A DNA stretch of 64,000 bases from Rhizobium sp. NFR07 (GCF_900111905.1 NZ_FOKM01000012.1:124001-188000); one strand, 5' to 3'; shown: positions 6,700 to 16,232, counted from the stretch's first letter. Numbers and translations: made by a program. The notes: a model not told the origin generated them from the letters alone.

Positions 6700-7359
6700 A
6701 TGGCCGATACTAATACAAATTACTTCGTGTATGCCATAGGCATCGACGGTCAATACGGCGGTCTCGAACTTGCGATAAAGATCGGCGTAGCGAAAAACCC
6801 GCAACTGCGCCTTGATCAACTGCAGACCGGCGCGCCGGTTAACCTGATCCTTTTGAAGGCATGGCATTTCGATACCGAGGCACAGGCCAGAGGCTTTGAG
6901 AAATCGTGCCACAAACACTTCCGAGATCGAAATATCAAGCTTGAGTGGTTCCTCGTGTCCTTGGAGGATATCGACGAGCACGTTGGCTTCTTTGACGCGG
7001 CTAACAGGTCACGAGACGAATTCGACGAAGTTGTTACGGCTCTCGGGAATCTAAAGGCGTCGGATGCAATGAGGGCAGCTGAGAGGCGAGCCGTCGATCG
7101 CAAAATTGAGAGGCAAGTCGAACGCATGAAAGCTCGCGCTTCAGTGGATGTGCCGCAACATGACTTCCTCAACACTAAAGAAGCTGCGGCCTATATTCGC
7201 AAATCCGTCAGTTGGCTCAATAAAAGCCGCATGACCGGCACGGGACCAGCCTTCGTTCGAAACGGCGGAACTGTTCTGTACGTGAAAGTCGACCTCGACA
7301 GCTGGCTCTTCGGAAGCAAGCGTACAGCAATCTACGACTTCAATAATCAGCCAGCCTGA
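6700..7359 (+). CDS. GIY-YIG (T5orf172-type) domain fused to an excisionase-like helix-turn-helix
   Basis: The 219-residue product has an N-terminal GIY-YIG/Mug113-type domain: YFVYAIGIDG, then AIKIGVAKNPQLRLDQLQTG and a following VNLILLKAWHF, with a conserved Glu/Lys helix (FEKSCHKHF). After a charged coiled linker (residues 120-145) comes a MerR/excisionase-type helix-turn-helix, FLNTKEAAAYIRKSVSWLNK with a wing ending YVKVDLDSWL. Such a fusion could bind a specific site and nick or bend DNA. It lies in the integrase operon behind AAAAGGAGG. Nuclease activity is not assured: many T5orf172 proteins are uncharacterised. Confidence 0.7.
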   Translation: MADTNTNYFVYAIGIDGQYGGLELAIKIGVAKNPQLRLDQLQTGAPVNLILLKAWHFDTEAQARGFEKSCHKHFRDRNIKLEWFLVSLEDIDEHVGFFDAANRSRDEFDEVVTALGNLKASDAMRAAERRAVDRKIERQVERMKARASVDVPQHDFLNTKEAAAYIRKSVSWLNKSRMTGTGPAFVRNGGTVLYVKVDLDSWLFGSKRTAIYDFNNQPA

Positions 7360-7434
7360 CCAACACGGCCTATGCCCGCCACCAACGGGCAGACCACCAC
7401 CAACCACCACCACACCACAGAAGGAGACCACACC

Positions 7435-7698
7435 ATGCGCCAACAGGACGCCAGAAGACTTGCTGCCGATTTCCATGCGGACTTCGTGCCGACGCGCAGC
7501 CAAGACAACCTTGAGGTCATTGCGAACCTCACCGCCGAGACGAATACACCGAAGGTGATGGCCGCAGTCGCAGGCTGGCACGAGCGCCGGCGCAATCGTC
7601 GCAGCATGGCCATCGCGACCGCGCTGCGCCAGGTCAGCGGAACCAAACCTCGGCCGGCAAATGACAACCGCCGGCCTCAGCGCCAGAGGGCGGCATGA
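7435..7698 (+). CDS. Hypothetical basic protein of the integrase operon (87 residues)
   Basis: The start is fixed by AGAAGGAGACC, preceded by an A/C-rich CACCACCAC stretch as in other leaders of this element. The product starts MRQQDARRLAADFHADFVPT and ends in a basic, Asn/Arg-rich tail. No family is recognised. The ATG of the next gene overlaps its TGA. Confidence 0.55.
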   Translation: MRQQDARRLAADFHADFVPTRSQDNLEVIANLTAETNTPKVMAAVAGWHERRRNRRSMAIATALRQVSGTKPRPANDNRRPQRQRAA

Positions 7699-8078
7699 AC
7701 GATACCACGAACAAAGGGGCGGCTTCTGCCGCCCTCATCCCAGCGCAGCGAGGCACGCGCAGCATGAGCAAGATCCCTGCGAACGACAACACGCCCCTGG
7801 CGGATCCGTTGGGGCACCTGCCGATGTTCGCCACCGACCAACAGCTGGCCGTTGCGATCGTCGGCAGAACCAGGTCAGCGATGTGGGTGAAGACAGTCAT
7901 TCCGCAGCTCGAGCGAAAAGGCTTCCCGCGGATCGACCCTCTGCACGACGGCAGACCGGTCCCGCTGGTGAAGAAGTTCTATGATGGGTATTTTGGGATC
8001 ACGGCAGGCTTCTCGGCCGCCGCTCCAGATGGAGAGGAAAGGTTAGGCGAATGGAAGAAATCACGGCGCCGGGCCTGA
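7695..8078 (+). CDS. Excisionase-like DNA-binding protein (127 residues)
   Basis: The middle of the protein reads FATDQQLAVAIVGRTRSAMW then VIPQLERKGFPRIDPLHDGR and PLVKKFYDGY, the helix-turn-helix plus wing pattern of small Xis-like proteins found just upstream of integrases in rhizobial elements. It overlaps the preceding gene by 4 nt and the integrase start by 28 nt, so the three are translated together. A role as recombination directionality factor is inferred from pattern and position. Confidence 0.6.
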   Translation: MNDTTNKGAASAALIPAQRGTRSMSKIPANDNTPLADPLGHLPMFATDQQLAVAIVGRTRSAMWVKTVIPQLERKGFPRIDPLHDGRPVPLVKKFYDGYFGITAGFSAAAPDGEERLGEWKKSRRRA

Positions 8079-9247
8079 AGTGGATCAAGCGGCGAGCCAG
8101 CAAGACGCCGGTATGGGTCGCTTCGGCCAAGGACTATGAGCCTCGGACAGTCAACCTTTCGCACTTGCGCGACGAGCCTGAGCAGCTTCTCGCCAAGTGC
8201 GCACTGTTGCAGGCTGAACTCAATGCATGGAAGGCTGGCTTGCGGGAGCGTGACCTGTCATTTGATGGAACGCTCAAGTCTCTGCTGCTGAAGTACCATA
8301 CCGAGGAGGACAGCCCTTACTTCGCTCTTCGGCCCGGTTCTCAGTACCCATATGACTACTACCTGAATCGCCTCGTCTATGAGATCGGCGACCGGCACAT
8401 CGACAAGATAACCGGCGTCGACCTGAAGCGCTGGCATGACGCATGGTCGGAGGGTGGCGAGAAGCTTGCCGCATCGAAGATGATGCGTGCCGTCCTCGAC
8501 GCTGCTGTCTCCTACGGCATCATGTGCCGCATCACGCCTTGCCTTGAACTGCGCGAGACACTGAAAGCCGCGAGCCGCAAGCTTCCACGGCCGCGCCGCC
8601 GTGAGAGCATCATCACTGCCGACCAGGTTATTGCCCTTCGTGCCAATGCCCATGCCGACGGGCGCCCGTCGTGCGCCCTTGCCTACGCGCTCGTCTTCGA
8701 GACCACGCTCCGGCTTTGGGACGTGATTGGTCAGTGGGTTCCGCTTAACGCAAAGGGCATTAGCACGGTCGTCAGCGAACGGATGCAGAAGAAGTGGTTC
8801 GGCCTCAAGTGGGAAGACATCGACGAGGATCTCGTTCTCCGATACGTCCCATCCAAGACGTCGATGAAGACCGGCCTTGCCGTCACCTTCCCGCTCAGCC
8901 GAGCGCCAATGGTGATGGAGGAATTGGAGCACTGGCCAGCCGAGAGCCGCGTCGGCCCGGTCATCCTGTTCGCAGGAACAGGTGAGCCCTACAGTGGCAA
9001 TTGGTTTGAAGCGAAGTGGCGAATCGATCGCAAGGCCGCTGGCCTTTCGAGCAAGATCTGGGCTCGCGACCTCCGAGCCAGCGGGATCACCGAGGGCCGC
9101 GCCGCCGGCATCAGCACGGACGACGCCGCCAAGGTAGCCGGGCACGCCTCAACAAAAACAACTTCCGATGTGTATGACCGTGCAGCACTGGAAGCAGCGG
9201 AACGCTTTGCCGACGCGCGTTCGAACAAACGAAAAACAAGTTCGTAA
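8051..9247 (+). CDS. int: Tyrosine-type site-specific integrase
   Basis: The 398-residue product has the C-terminal tyrosine-recombinase core. ETTLRLWDVIG carries the first Arg, YVPSKTSMKTG the beta-strand Lys, ARDLRASGIT replaces the usual HxxR box with RDLR, and GHASTKTTSDVYDRAALEAA holds the second His and the nucleophile Tyr. The N-terminal 150 residues would bind arm and core sites. It catalyses integration and excision of the element, and its gene is last in the repressor-controlled rightward operon. The end of the element should lie just beyond the stop codon. No tRNA gene, the usual target, is present there. Confidence 0.9.
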   Translation: MEEITAPGLKWIKRRASKTPVWVASAKDYEPRTVNLSHLRDEPEQLLAKCALLQAELNAWKAGLRERDLSFDGTLKSLLLKYHTEEDSPYFALRPGSQYPYDYYLNRLVYEIGDRHIDKITGVDLKRWHDAWSEGGEKLAASKMMRAVLDAAVSYGIMCRITPCLELRETLKAASRKLPRPRRRESIITADQVIALRANAHADGRPSCALAYALVFETTLRLWDVIGQWVPLNAKGISTVVSERMQKKWFGLKWEDIDEDLVLRYVPSKTSMKTGLAVTFPLSRAPMVMEELEHWPAESRVGPVILFAGTGEPYSGNWFEAKWRIDRKAAGLSSKIWARDLRASGITEGRAAGISTDDAAKVAGHASTKTTSDVYDRAALEAAERFADARSNKRKTSS

Positions 9248-9283
9248 CGCGCGCAGTAACGCGCCATAACGCTTGTCAACGAA

Positions 9284-9321
9284 AACAATCGGTTAGACCC
9301 GAGAATGCTTAACCGATTGTT
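9284..9321. repeat. 12-bp perfect inverted repeat just beyond the integrase gene
   Basis: AACAATCGGTTA (9284-9295) and TAACCGATTGTT (9310-9321) are perfect inverted repeats with a 14-nt gap. They lie between the integrase stop and the start of the A+C-rich tract. They could be recombination core arms, a terminator without a T-run, or part of a fused host gene end. The partner attachment site is outside the window, so the function is not settled. Confidence 0.55.
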
Positions 9322-9329
9322 AATACCAA

Positions 9330-12300
9330 GCGTCCAAAAACACGCAGCCGCGAGAATGAACCGAAGCAGAGCGACAAGAAAAAAACGGACCTGAAGATCA
9401 CCCACCAGAAAGACACCACCACAAACAAACGCATAAAAGCCATAATCCCCAACTCAGAGACGACCTCCCGCCCCATCACACCCACAACGCACCAGAGCAA
9501 CGAAAACCAGGACACCCCGAAGCAAACAAAAGACGCCGGCCAAACATCCGCGCAGCAGACCAGCGGCCGAATCGCCAAGGCCATCGAGAACCCAGGACAA
9601 AAGCGTCGCCCGCCAAACCGCGACAAACGCGGAAACGAAGGCCAAGGCCCAGGCATCCCCCCCAAAACCGAAGGCGAAGGCCAACACGACACCAAGAAAC
9701 CCCCCCAGCACCCGCCGAACGCCCAGACCCCAACGCCAGGCATCAACAAAGGCGAACAGCACACCCATACAAGGAACCGCCAACACGAACAGCCCGCGGA
9801 CAAAGAGCTCCACGCAAACTCCGAAGCCGTGCCCCGGTCAGCTGTCGACACCGCAGCCCTAGCCACCACCCGACGGCCCAAACACAAGGACGGCCCGAAC
9901 CCGATCAGCACAGGCGGACGCCCCACGCGCGGCACAAAGAGAGGCCACCCGAAGCGCACCCCCGAACCAAAAAAGAACCCCAGCGGAGAGCAGAACGCGC
10001 CAAACAGGACGAAAGCAACAGAAGGCAGAAGAACGAACCACCCGAGCCAGAAAGACAACCCAACACCGCGGCCACAAAACCCACAGAAGAGAAACGCGAC
10101 AACGACGCCCAACATGAAGAAACCCCCATCAAAAACGAAACCGACCTGACATTGGCCCACGCGAAACGAAAGACGCCACAAACCACCAAGCACATCGACC
10201 CCCCAAGCCATCACCCCAACCCAGACCGCACCAACAACCCAACCACCGCCACGAACAAGACCACCCCGCAAGAAGCGCGCGCCAAGACAAAAACCGCACC
10301 CCCCCACCAACCAGCCGAGAAGGCACGCACCAAAAAGCAACCCCGGCAGAAAAGCGACAAGATCGCGCCGCCGAACCGCAAGAGCGACACCCCCCCCGAC
10401 GAGAAGAAGCACCCGACAACAAAAAACAGCCAACCCAAGGCCAAAATCGACAAAACCCACGCCCCCCACACAGAAATCCACAACCAGCCACCCAAGCAGG
10501 ACAACCACAACTCCGAAACCAACGCCGCCATCGAAGCCCCGGAAGACACCCCCGGCAACAAAGAGCACGACATCGACAACAGAAACAAGCCAATCGACGC
10601 CTCAACCACCCAAAGCAACAACACCAGAACAGAAAGCGCCACCCCCAACACCAAGAGCGAGAACCCGAACTGCCCCACCAGCGACCGCCGCGACGAACAC
10701 GAGCAACTGACACCCGACCCAAAGAAGCCGACGACCCGCGCCAAAGAGGCCGAAACACGGCCGGACCAGCAAAAGCACAAGCCGAGCCCCCGCAACGAGA
10801 ACCGAACGAACGAGATCCAGCCCCGAACCGACAAAGAAACAGCAATCAACAGCCACCACCAACACAACAACCGCCTCCGCGAAAAAGTAAAAGACCGCCA
10901 AACAACGAAAGCGGCACCACCGGGACCAAACCACGACAAAGCAGCCAAGCCCAACACGCATCCACTCAAGACAACGACAAAGCCCAACGAGAGCCAGCCA
11001 AACCCAAAGACCGCCGCACAAAGCAGCACCAGCCGCCCAAATACAAAGCAACATCCAACCCAGACACACAACCAGACGACCCCCCCGGCCGAGCCGCGCC
11101 TCAACACCAACCGCAACAGCAAGAACGAAAAGCGCCGACACGAAACGCCAAACACAGCCCACACAACGCGGGCAATGACGGCCAGCACCAAACCCAAGGA
11201 CTCCCCCATGAAGCACATGCTGACCGGAAAAACCCAACCCGCCGCGCACAACAGCCCCGCTGCAAGGCCCAAGAACCGCCCCGCGTAAACGCCAGAAGCC
11301 ACCAACACGAAGCCGGCCCCCAGCCAAACGTCAGACACGACACCCACCACCCCAAATCCGCTACACACCGAGCCAACCAGCCCTCCCGGAACTCAGACGC
11401 GCGACACAGCGCAACCGCGCAAACACCCCCATAGAAACCAAAGACAAAAACAACCCAGGCACACCGAGCCAAACGCCGCACGACACAAGCCCCAGCCTCG
11501 GCGACGCGACCACAAGGCCGAGAGCCGCAACGCAGAACAGCGACAGGCCACAAATCACAAAGCCCCCGAACGCCAACGCGACAACCACCGAAGCCAACCA
11601 ACCGCCCAGCGCAAAAACCACCAGCAACAACGAACCCACGAACACACGAAGCGCCTGACCATACAACAAGTCCCACCAGCGCGCCACCACCAGAAAGCCA
11701 GCGACACCAAAGCCGGCGGCAATCCGGAAGAACAACCCCACACCGCCCGCAATGAAAATGCCGACCCACGCGGCGACCACACCAGCACCAGCAACCACTC
11801 CGACAACCTACGCCGCAGAGGGAGACCCCACACACAGGAAGACGGCAAGAATCCCCAGATCCACAAGAAAGCCCACCAGACCGGCCACCACCGCACGGGC
11901 CGCAACATACACCGCCACATAAACGGAAAACGCCCCAAGGACGGCAACCACACCGACAAGCCCCGGCACGAGGACAAGAACGGCAACGGAAAGGAAAACC
12001 GACCCCAACCCGGGGGCCACCACAACCACGCAAACGACAAAACCCCCCACCACGAGGAAGCCGCCACGGCGACCAACGAAACCCCGAGCACCAACAGACC
12101 GCAACCCAGCGAGACGAGAACCAGCCGCACGCCCAACAACGAGAGGCGCCACCACGGCGGCCGACCGAACAACAAGGCGGCCAACAGCCCACCCACCGAA
12201 ACAACCAACACAAAAAACGCGCGCACCACATTCAGCGCACCAAACAAGACGATATGCCTGCCAGACAGCCACACCCGCCCGACCGCGAAGCCGGCAGGAA

Positions 12301-15300
12301 GAGAGACCACAGCCGCAACAGGCTCGCCACCAGCAAACGCAAAAAAGCCACCACGAGACAAAGCCGCCGACCGAGCGCCAGCACGCCAGAAAAACCGCCA
12401 AACAATGCCGCCAACCACGGCCATAAAGCACAAGAAAACGACCCCACCAAAAACGACATCCAGAACAACAAACCGCCCGCGGATTCGCCCCATAGCCACG
12501 CCAAGCGGCACCCACAGGAACTCGACCTCGCGTCCCAGCAGAGAAAAGCCTGCAGTGATGCAGAGGCCACAATGCGGAAGAACGAAACAGCAAACCCCAG
12601 AACCAACCCCGACAGACAAGCAAACACCGCAGCGACGCCCAACACCACGGCAGGCATCGGGACGCCCGGCCGAAGCAAAACCCCGACCCCCAACACTCCA
12701 GCAGCCGCGCCAACGCGCGGACCGAGCAAGGCGCGGTCAAGACCAACGGCAAGATGATCACCCAGCCCAAGAAAAAGCCCACCAACGGCGACACGACACA
12801 AATCCGGATCACCGAAGCGGAAAACCCGAAACCCAACAGCGAACAAAGCCCCAGCGAAGCGCCCTACAACGACGACCAAAAGACCGCCATCGCCAAGCCC
12901 ACCGCCCACACCATCAACACCAGAACCGCCAACACGACCCGAACCAGCGCCAACCCGCTGACAAACCATGGCGACCAGACCCCCTCGCGCATCCGAGCCG
13001 GCAAGCCCCCCGCAAACATCCACAGACCCGACAAGGAAACAAACGCCGGCACGGCGGAGGCGAAGAACGAGATCGCCCACCGCCACAGCCCCGAACAGTC
13101 AGACGACCAGGACCCCCCCGCCGACCTAGAACCAGCCAACAAGCAAGTCGCCTCGGGCCGGCCAAGTCACCCCCGAGGCACAAGACAACCCCCGCGCGGC
13201 CACACGACCGCCAACCGCACCAAGAGCGCCGCCAACCCGGACAAATCAGCCGACCCCCCCCAAACCGTCACGCAGGAAAAGGCAGGCGAACGCCGCCAGA
13301 AAACCCCACACACAATCCAGCCGACCGCGCCCATCGAACAACCCCTGAACACCACGCGAACAAACCAGATCCCCGCACAGACGCACCATCGCGGCAAGCC
13401 GCAGAGCGCCCACCAACAATATCCGGCCGCATCAAACACCAACCCAAACCGCCAGCCCGAGCCCGCCAGAACAGGACCCGGCCCGATCCACCGCAAAGCC
13501 ATACACCACTCCCTGCGCACCCGCCAGCAGCCCCGAACCGCCCAGATCACGCAACCCGAAGAACCCGGGCCGGACGAAATGCCGAAGAAGACCGAGGACC
13601 AACGAGGACAGACCTCAAACCCGCACCCCCCGACCCCACGCAGAAATCGCCAACCAACACCGAATCGACCCCGCCAGACCCACGACGATATCAAGGCAGA
13701 CAGAAGAAAAGAACACCGAAACGCCCAACAAGCGACTACGAGCCCGAACTGCGCCCAACAACAAGAACACCCACAACCGCACAAAACGCCCACACAACCC
13801 CCCGAACACAGACCTCGCCACAGGGGGCAGCAGGCGCAACCCCAACAAAAACAGCAACACGCCAAGACAAAAAAAGAACAAGCCCAAGAACACCACAAAC
13901 AAGACGGAGGACGCCGAGGACAACAGCGGAATAGCGAAAAGCGCCGCCAACAAGGCCACCATCATCCCGCCAAACACTCTGCAAGCAAGCGCAAGCTAAA
14001 AAAGATCCCAACGCACCAAAAACGGCCAAACCACAACCAGGACCGACAGAGAAAACACAAGCAAACCAACCAACAACGACCCATCCACCCATCGACAGAC
14101 CATAAGAAACACACCACCGAGCGCCACGCCACGCAACAGCAACGACGAGAGCGTCGGCAATGCTCCAAGCACAAACAACACCAGCCCCAAAGCAAAGAAC
14201 GGCCACCACCCAAACAGCACCACGAAACGCCCAACGGAACGCCCAGACAGCCACGCGAAAAACAGAAACCCGACCACCCCAAACCGCCCAAAGATCAACA
14301 CACCGCACCACCCCACGGCCAGCACAGCCAACAACGCCCGACACCCCGATAATGAACCCACCCAACCGAACAGAAAAAACCCCCCCAGCGCCCCACGAAG
14401 GAACAACACAGGCGGACCCCCGACCGCGACCAACCGACTCAACAGCCAAGCCCGGCAGAACAGGACCCGCACCAAGCAGACCGCCAGCAGCCCCACAACA
14501 CACAGACACAACCGCAGGCCAACAGCCGACCCCCACAAACCCGCCGACAGCACGAAGACGCCTAGCAGAGGCCTAAAGACAACAGCCCGGCACCAGGGTC
14601 CAAGGCACGAGGAAATGGAGCAAAGCCCAGCCCCAATGAGGGACGCATCGACGAAACCAGACAACACGCGAGGGAACCACGCGCAACACCCACCGACAAC
14701 GAGAGAGAGGCGCCCCTCGACACAACAAAACGCACCGAAGAACACGAAAATCCAGCGCGAAACGCCGCCCACGGCCCGAGAGAACGCCCGCACCGCATCG
14801 AGGACGGCACGCGCAGGCGCCACGAACTGCCACCACCAATGGAAACGCCGGAGCAAGACGACGCCAGCACGGTCGCCCTCCCAGGGAGCGAAAGCACGCG
14901 CCACAAGAGCAAGAAGGCTGCCCACGAAAGCGCCTACGCCAAGGGTGATGACGCGCCCCACCAGCACGCCACAGTAGCCAAGCACGACCCCCCACTAGCC
15001 CCCACACCGCGGCACACCACACCACCAAACAAAACCCAAAGACCCAGCAAGAGAACCCAAACCAGACACGAACGAAACCGAAGGAAAGTCCAACGACACG
15101 CCAACGGGAACCCAACCGACCGCAGCCACCCTCCCCCAGCAAAGCCCTAATATACCGAACGAACAAGCACTGCCAGCGTCCAAGAAACCCACGCTCACCC
15201 CCGACATTGCAGGCAGCACCGAAGAACAAGACGCCAAGCGAAGGACCAATCCACGTCACGGCACCCCCCCACACAGCGCAACCACAAGCCACGCCGACCG

Positions 15301-15395
15301 CACGCAGCAGACAAGGCGACGCGCACAGCAGGACCAGAACGAACGACGGGAACACCCACAGGACAGCAGCCAACAGCAGCCACACCCACTCCACC
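9330..15395. other. About 6 kb of extreme amino/keto strand asymmetry (plus strand A+C rich, T nearly absent)
   Basis: Hand counts in three 60-base rows (9481-9540, 12841-12900, 14341-14400) give A 69, C 75, G 32, T 4 of 180, that is 80% A+C. A normal row (19501-19560) gives 50%. Because stop codons need T on the plus strand and A on the minus strand, long frames are open on both strands (for example 10152-11288 and 12754-14352 plus; 9309-10568, 10211-11368, 13996-14985 minus). The conceptual proteins are either Pro/Thr/Lys/Asn-rich (plus) or Val/Gly/Leu/Trp/Cys-rich (minus) and match no family I know. The bias is what G-to-A and T-to-C changes on the plus strand would give, equal to deamination-type changes (C-to-T, A-to-G) on the minus strand alone. 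No tandem repeat, tRNA or known mobile element was seen in it. Slightly milder bias occurs near 12540-12600 and 14880-14985. Confidence 0.9.
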
Positions 15396-16232
15396 ACCCT
15401 GCTCGAGACCGATCTGCTAACGGTGCGGGATGTCGTCTGCGATGGCGCGCATCGGCATCTGAGCGACGAGGAAACGTCCACCACCACCTGCCTCGTCTTC
15501 CCGTATCGCGGCGTCTTCATGCGCCATGTCGGTGATGACGAAGCGGTGGCTGAGGCAAGCCAGGTCCTGTTCTTCAACAGGGGCGACGTCTATCGCATCA
15601 GCCATCCGGTGGAAGGCGGCGATGCCTCAATCAGCCTCAGCCTGCCGGAAGTGCTTCTCGATGAGATCGTTCCGGATGTCCACCGCCGATCAGGCGACAC
15701 CTTCGCCTTCAACAAGCAGCGCCTCGGCATCGATGCCCGTGCCCAGGCTCAGGTGGCTCTCCTGCGCCATAGCCTGATCAACCGCACCGCAGAGCCTCTG
15801 GAAGGCGAAGCTCTCGCATTGACGCTGGTGCGCCGATCGGTTGGCGAGCGCACCGCGCGGCCACCGACACCCGGCTTCAGCACGCAGAAACTGGTCAACC
15901 GCTCCAAGCTTCTCCTCTCCGCCGATCTTGCCCGTCGCTGGACGCTTTCGGAAATCGCAAAAGAAGCCGGCGTCTCGCCCGTCTATCTCACCCAGGTCTT
16001 TCGCAAGGTGGAGGGAATGCCGCTCTATCGCTACCAGCTGCGTCTCAGGCTCGCCCGCGCGCTAGACCTTCTCGGCAGCTATGACGACCTGACCGTGCTG
16101 GGGCTTGATCTCGGTTTTTCCAGCCACAGCCATTTCTCCTCTTCGTTCCGCCAGGCCTATGGCCGCACGCCCGCCGAGTTCCAGCGTTTTGCCGGACTGA
16201 GGCAAACGGCAGGCCAAAGCCGCCAGGAGTAA
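15396..16232 (+). CDS. AraC-family transcriptional regulator without a visible start codon
   Basis: From about 15396 the frame reads as a normal protein of about 278 residues. It has an N-terminal cupin-like sensor half (TCLVFPYRGVFMRHVGDD, then VLFFNRGDVYRISHP) and a C-terminal AraC domain (WTLSEIAKEAGVSPVYLTQV and LGLDLGFSSHSHFSSSFRQA). It would bind DNA as a two-HTH activator. No ATG lies near the expected start; the upstream frame runs into the A+C-rich tract, where only a TTG at 15207 is found, and a GTG at 15423 would lose about nine residues. The 5' end may have been altered together with the tract, so the gene may be silent or may use a non-standard start. It precedes two small genes on the same strand. 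Confidence 0.75.
   Translation, partial: TLLETDLLTVRDVVCDGAHRHLSDEETSTTTCLVFPYRGVFMRHVGDDEAVAEASQVLFFNRGDVYRISHPVEGGDASISLSLPEVLLDEIVPDVHRRSGDTFAFNKQRLGIDARAQAQVALLRHSLINRTAEPLEGEALALTLVRRSVGERTARPPTPGFSTQKLVNRSKLLLSADLARRWTLSEIAKEAGVSPVYLTQVFRKVEGMPLYRYQLRLRLARALDLLGSYDDLTVLGLDLGFSSHSHFSSSFRQAYGRTPAEFQRFAGLRQTAGQSRQE

Noticed and set aside
9309..9323. TTAA-N7-TTAA as a CtrA binding site
   Set aside because: The spacing fits the CtrA pattern, but the site is part of the 12-bp inverted repeat and no recognisable gene start follows it.
10152..14352. Long plus-strand open frames (378, 509 and 532 residues) as real genes
   Set aside because: They are open because T is nearly absent. The products are Pro/Thr/Lys/Asn-rich with no domain, and long frames also overlap on the other strand. 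I keep the tract as one feature and do not call these genes.
9330..15395. Tract as satellite or tandem-repeat DNA
   Set aside because: No repeating unit could be seen by eye; similar short A/C words recur only as expected from composition. A dot plot would settle it.
9309..15577. Long minus-strand frames in the A+C-rich tract as intact membrane protein genes
   Set aside because: Composition alone gives hydrophobic Val/Gly/Leu/Trp/Cys products in several frames. Ribosome sites, starts and families are missing. They are discussed as possible eroded genes only.
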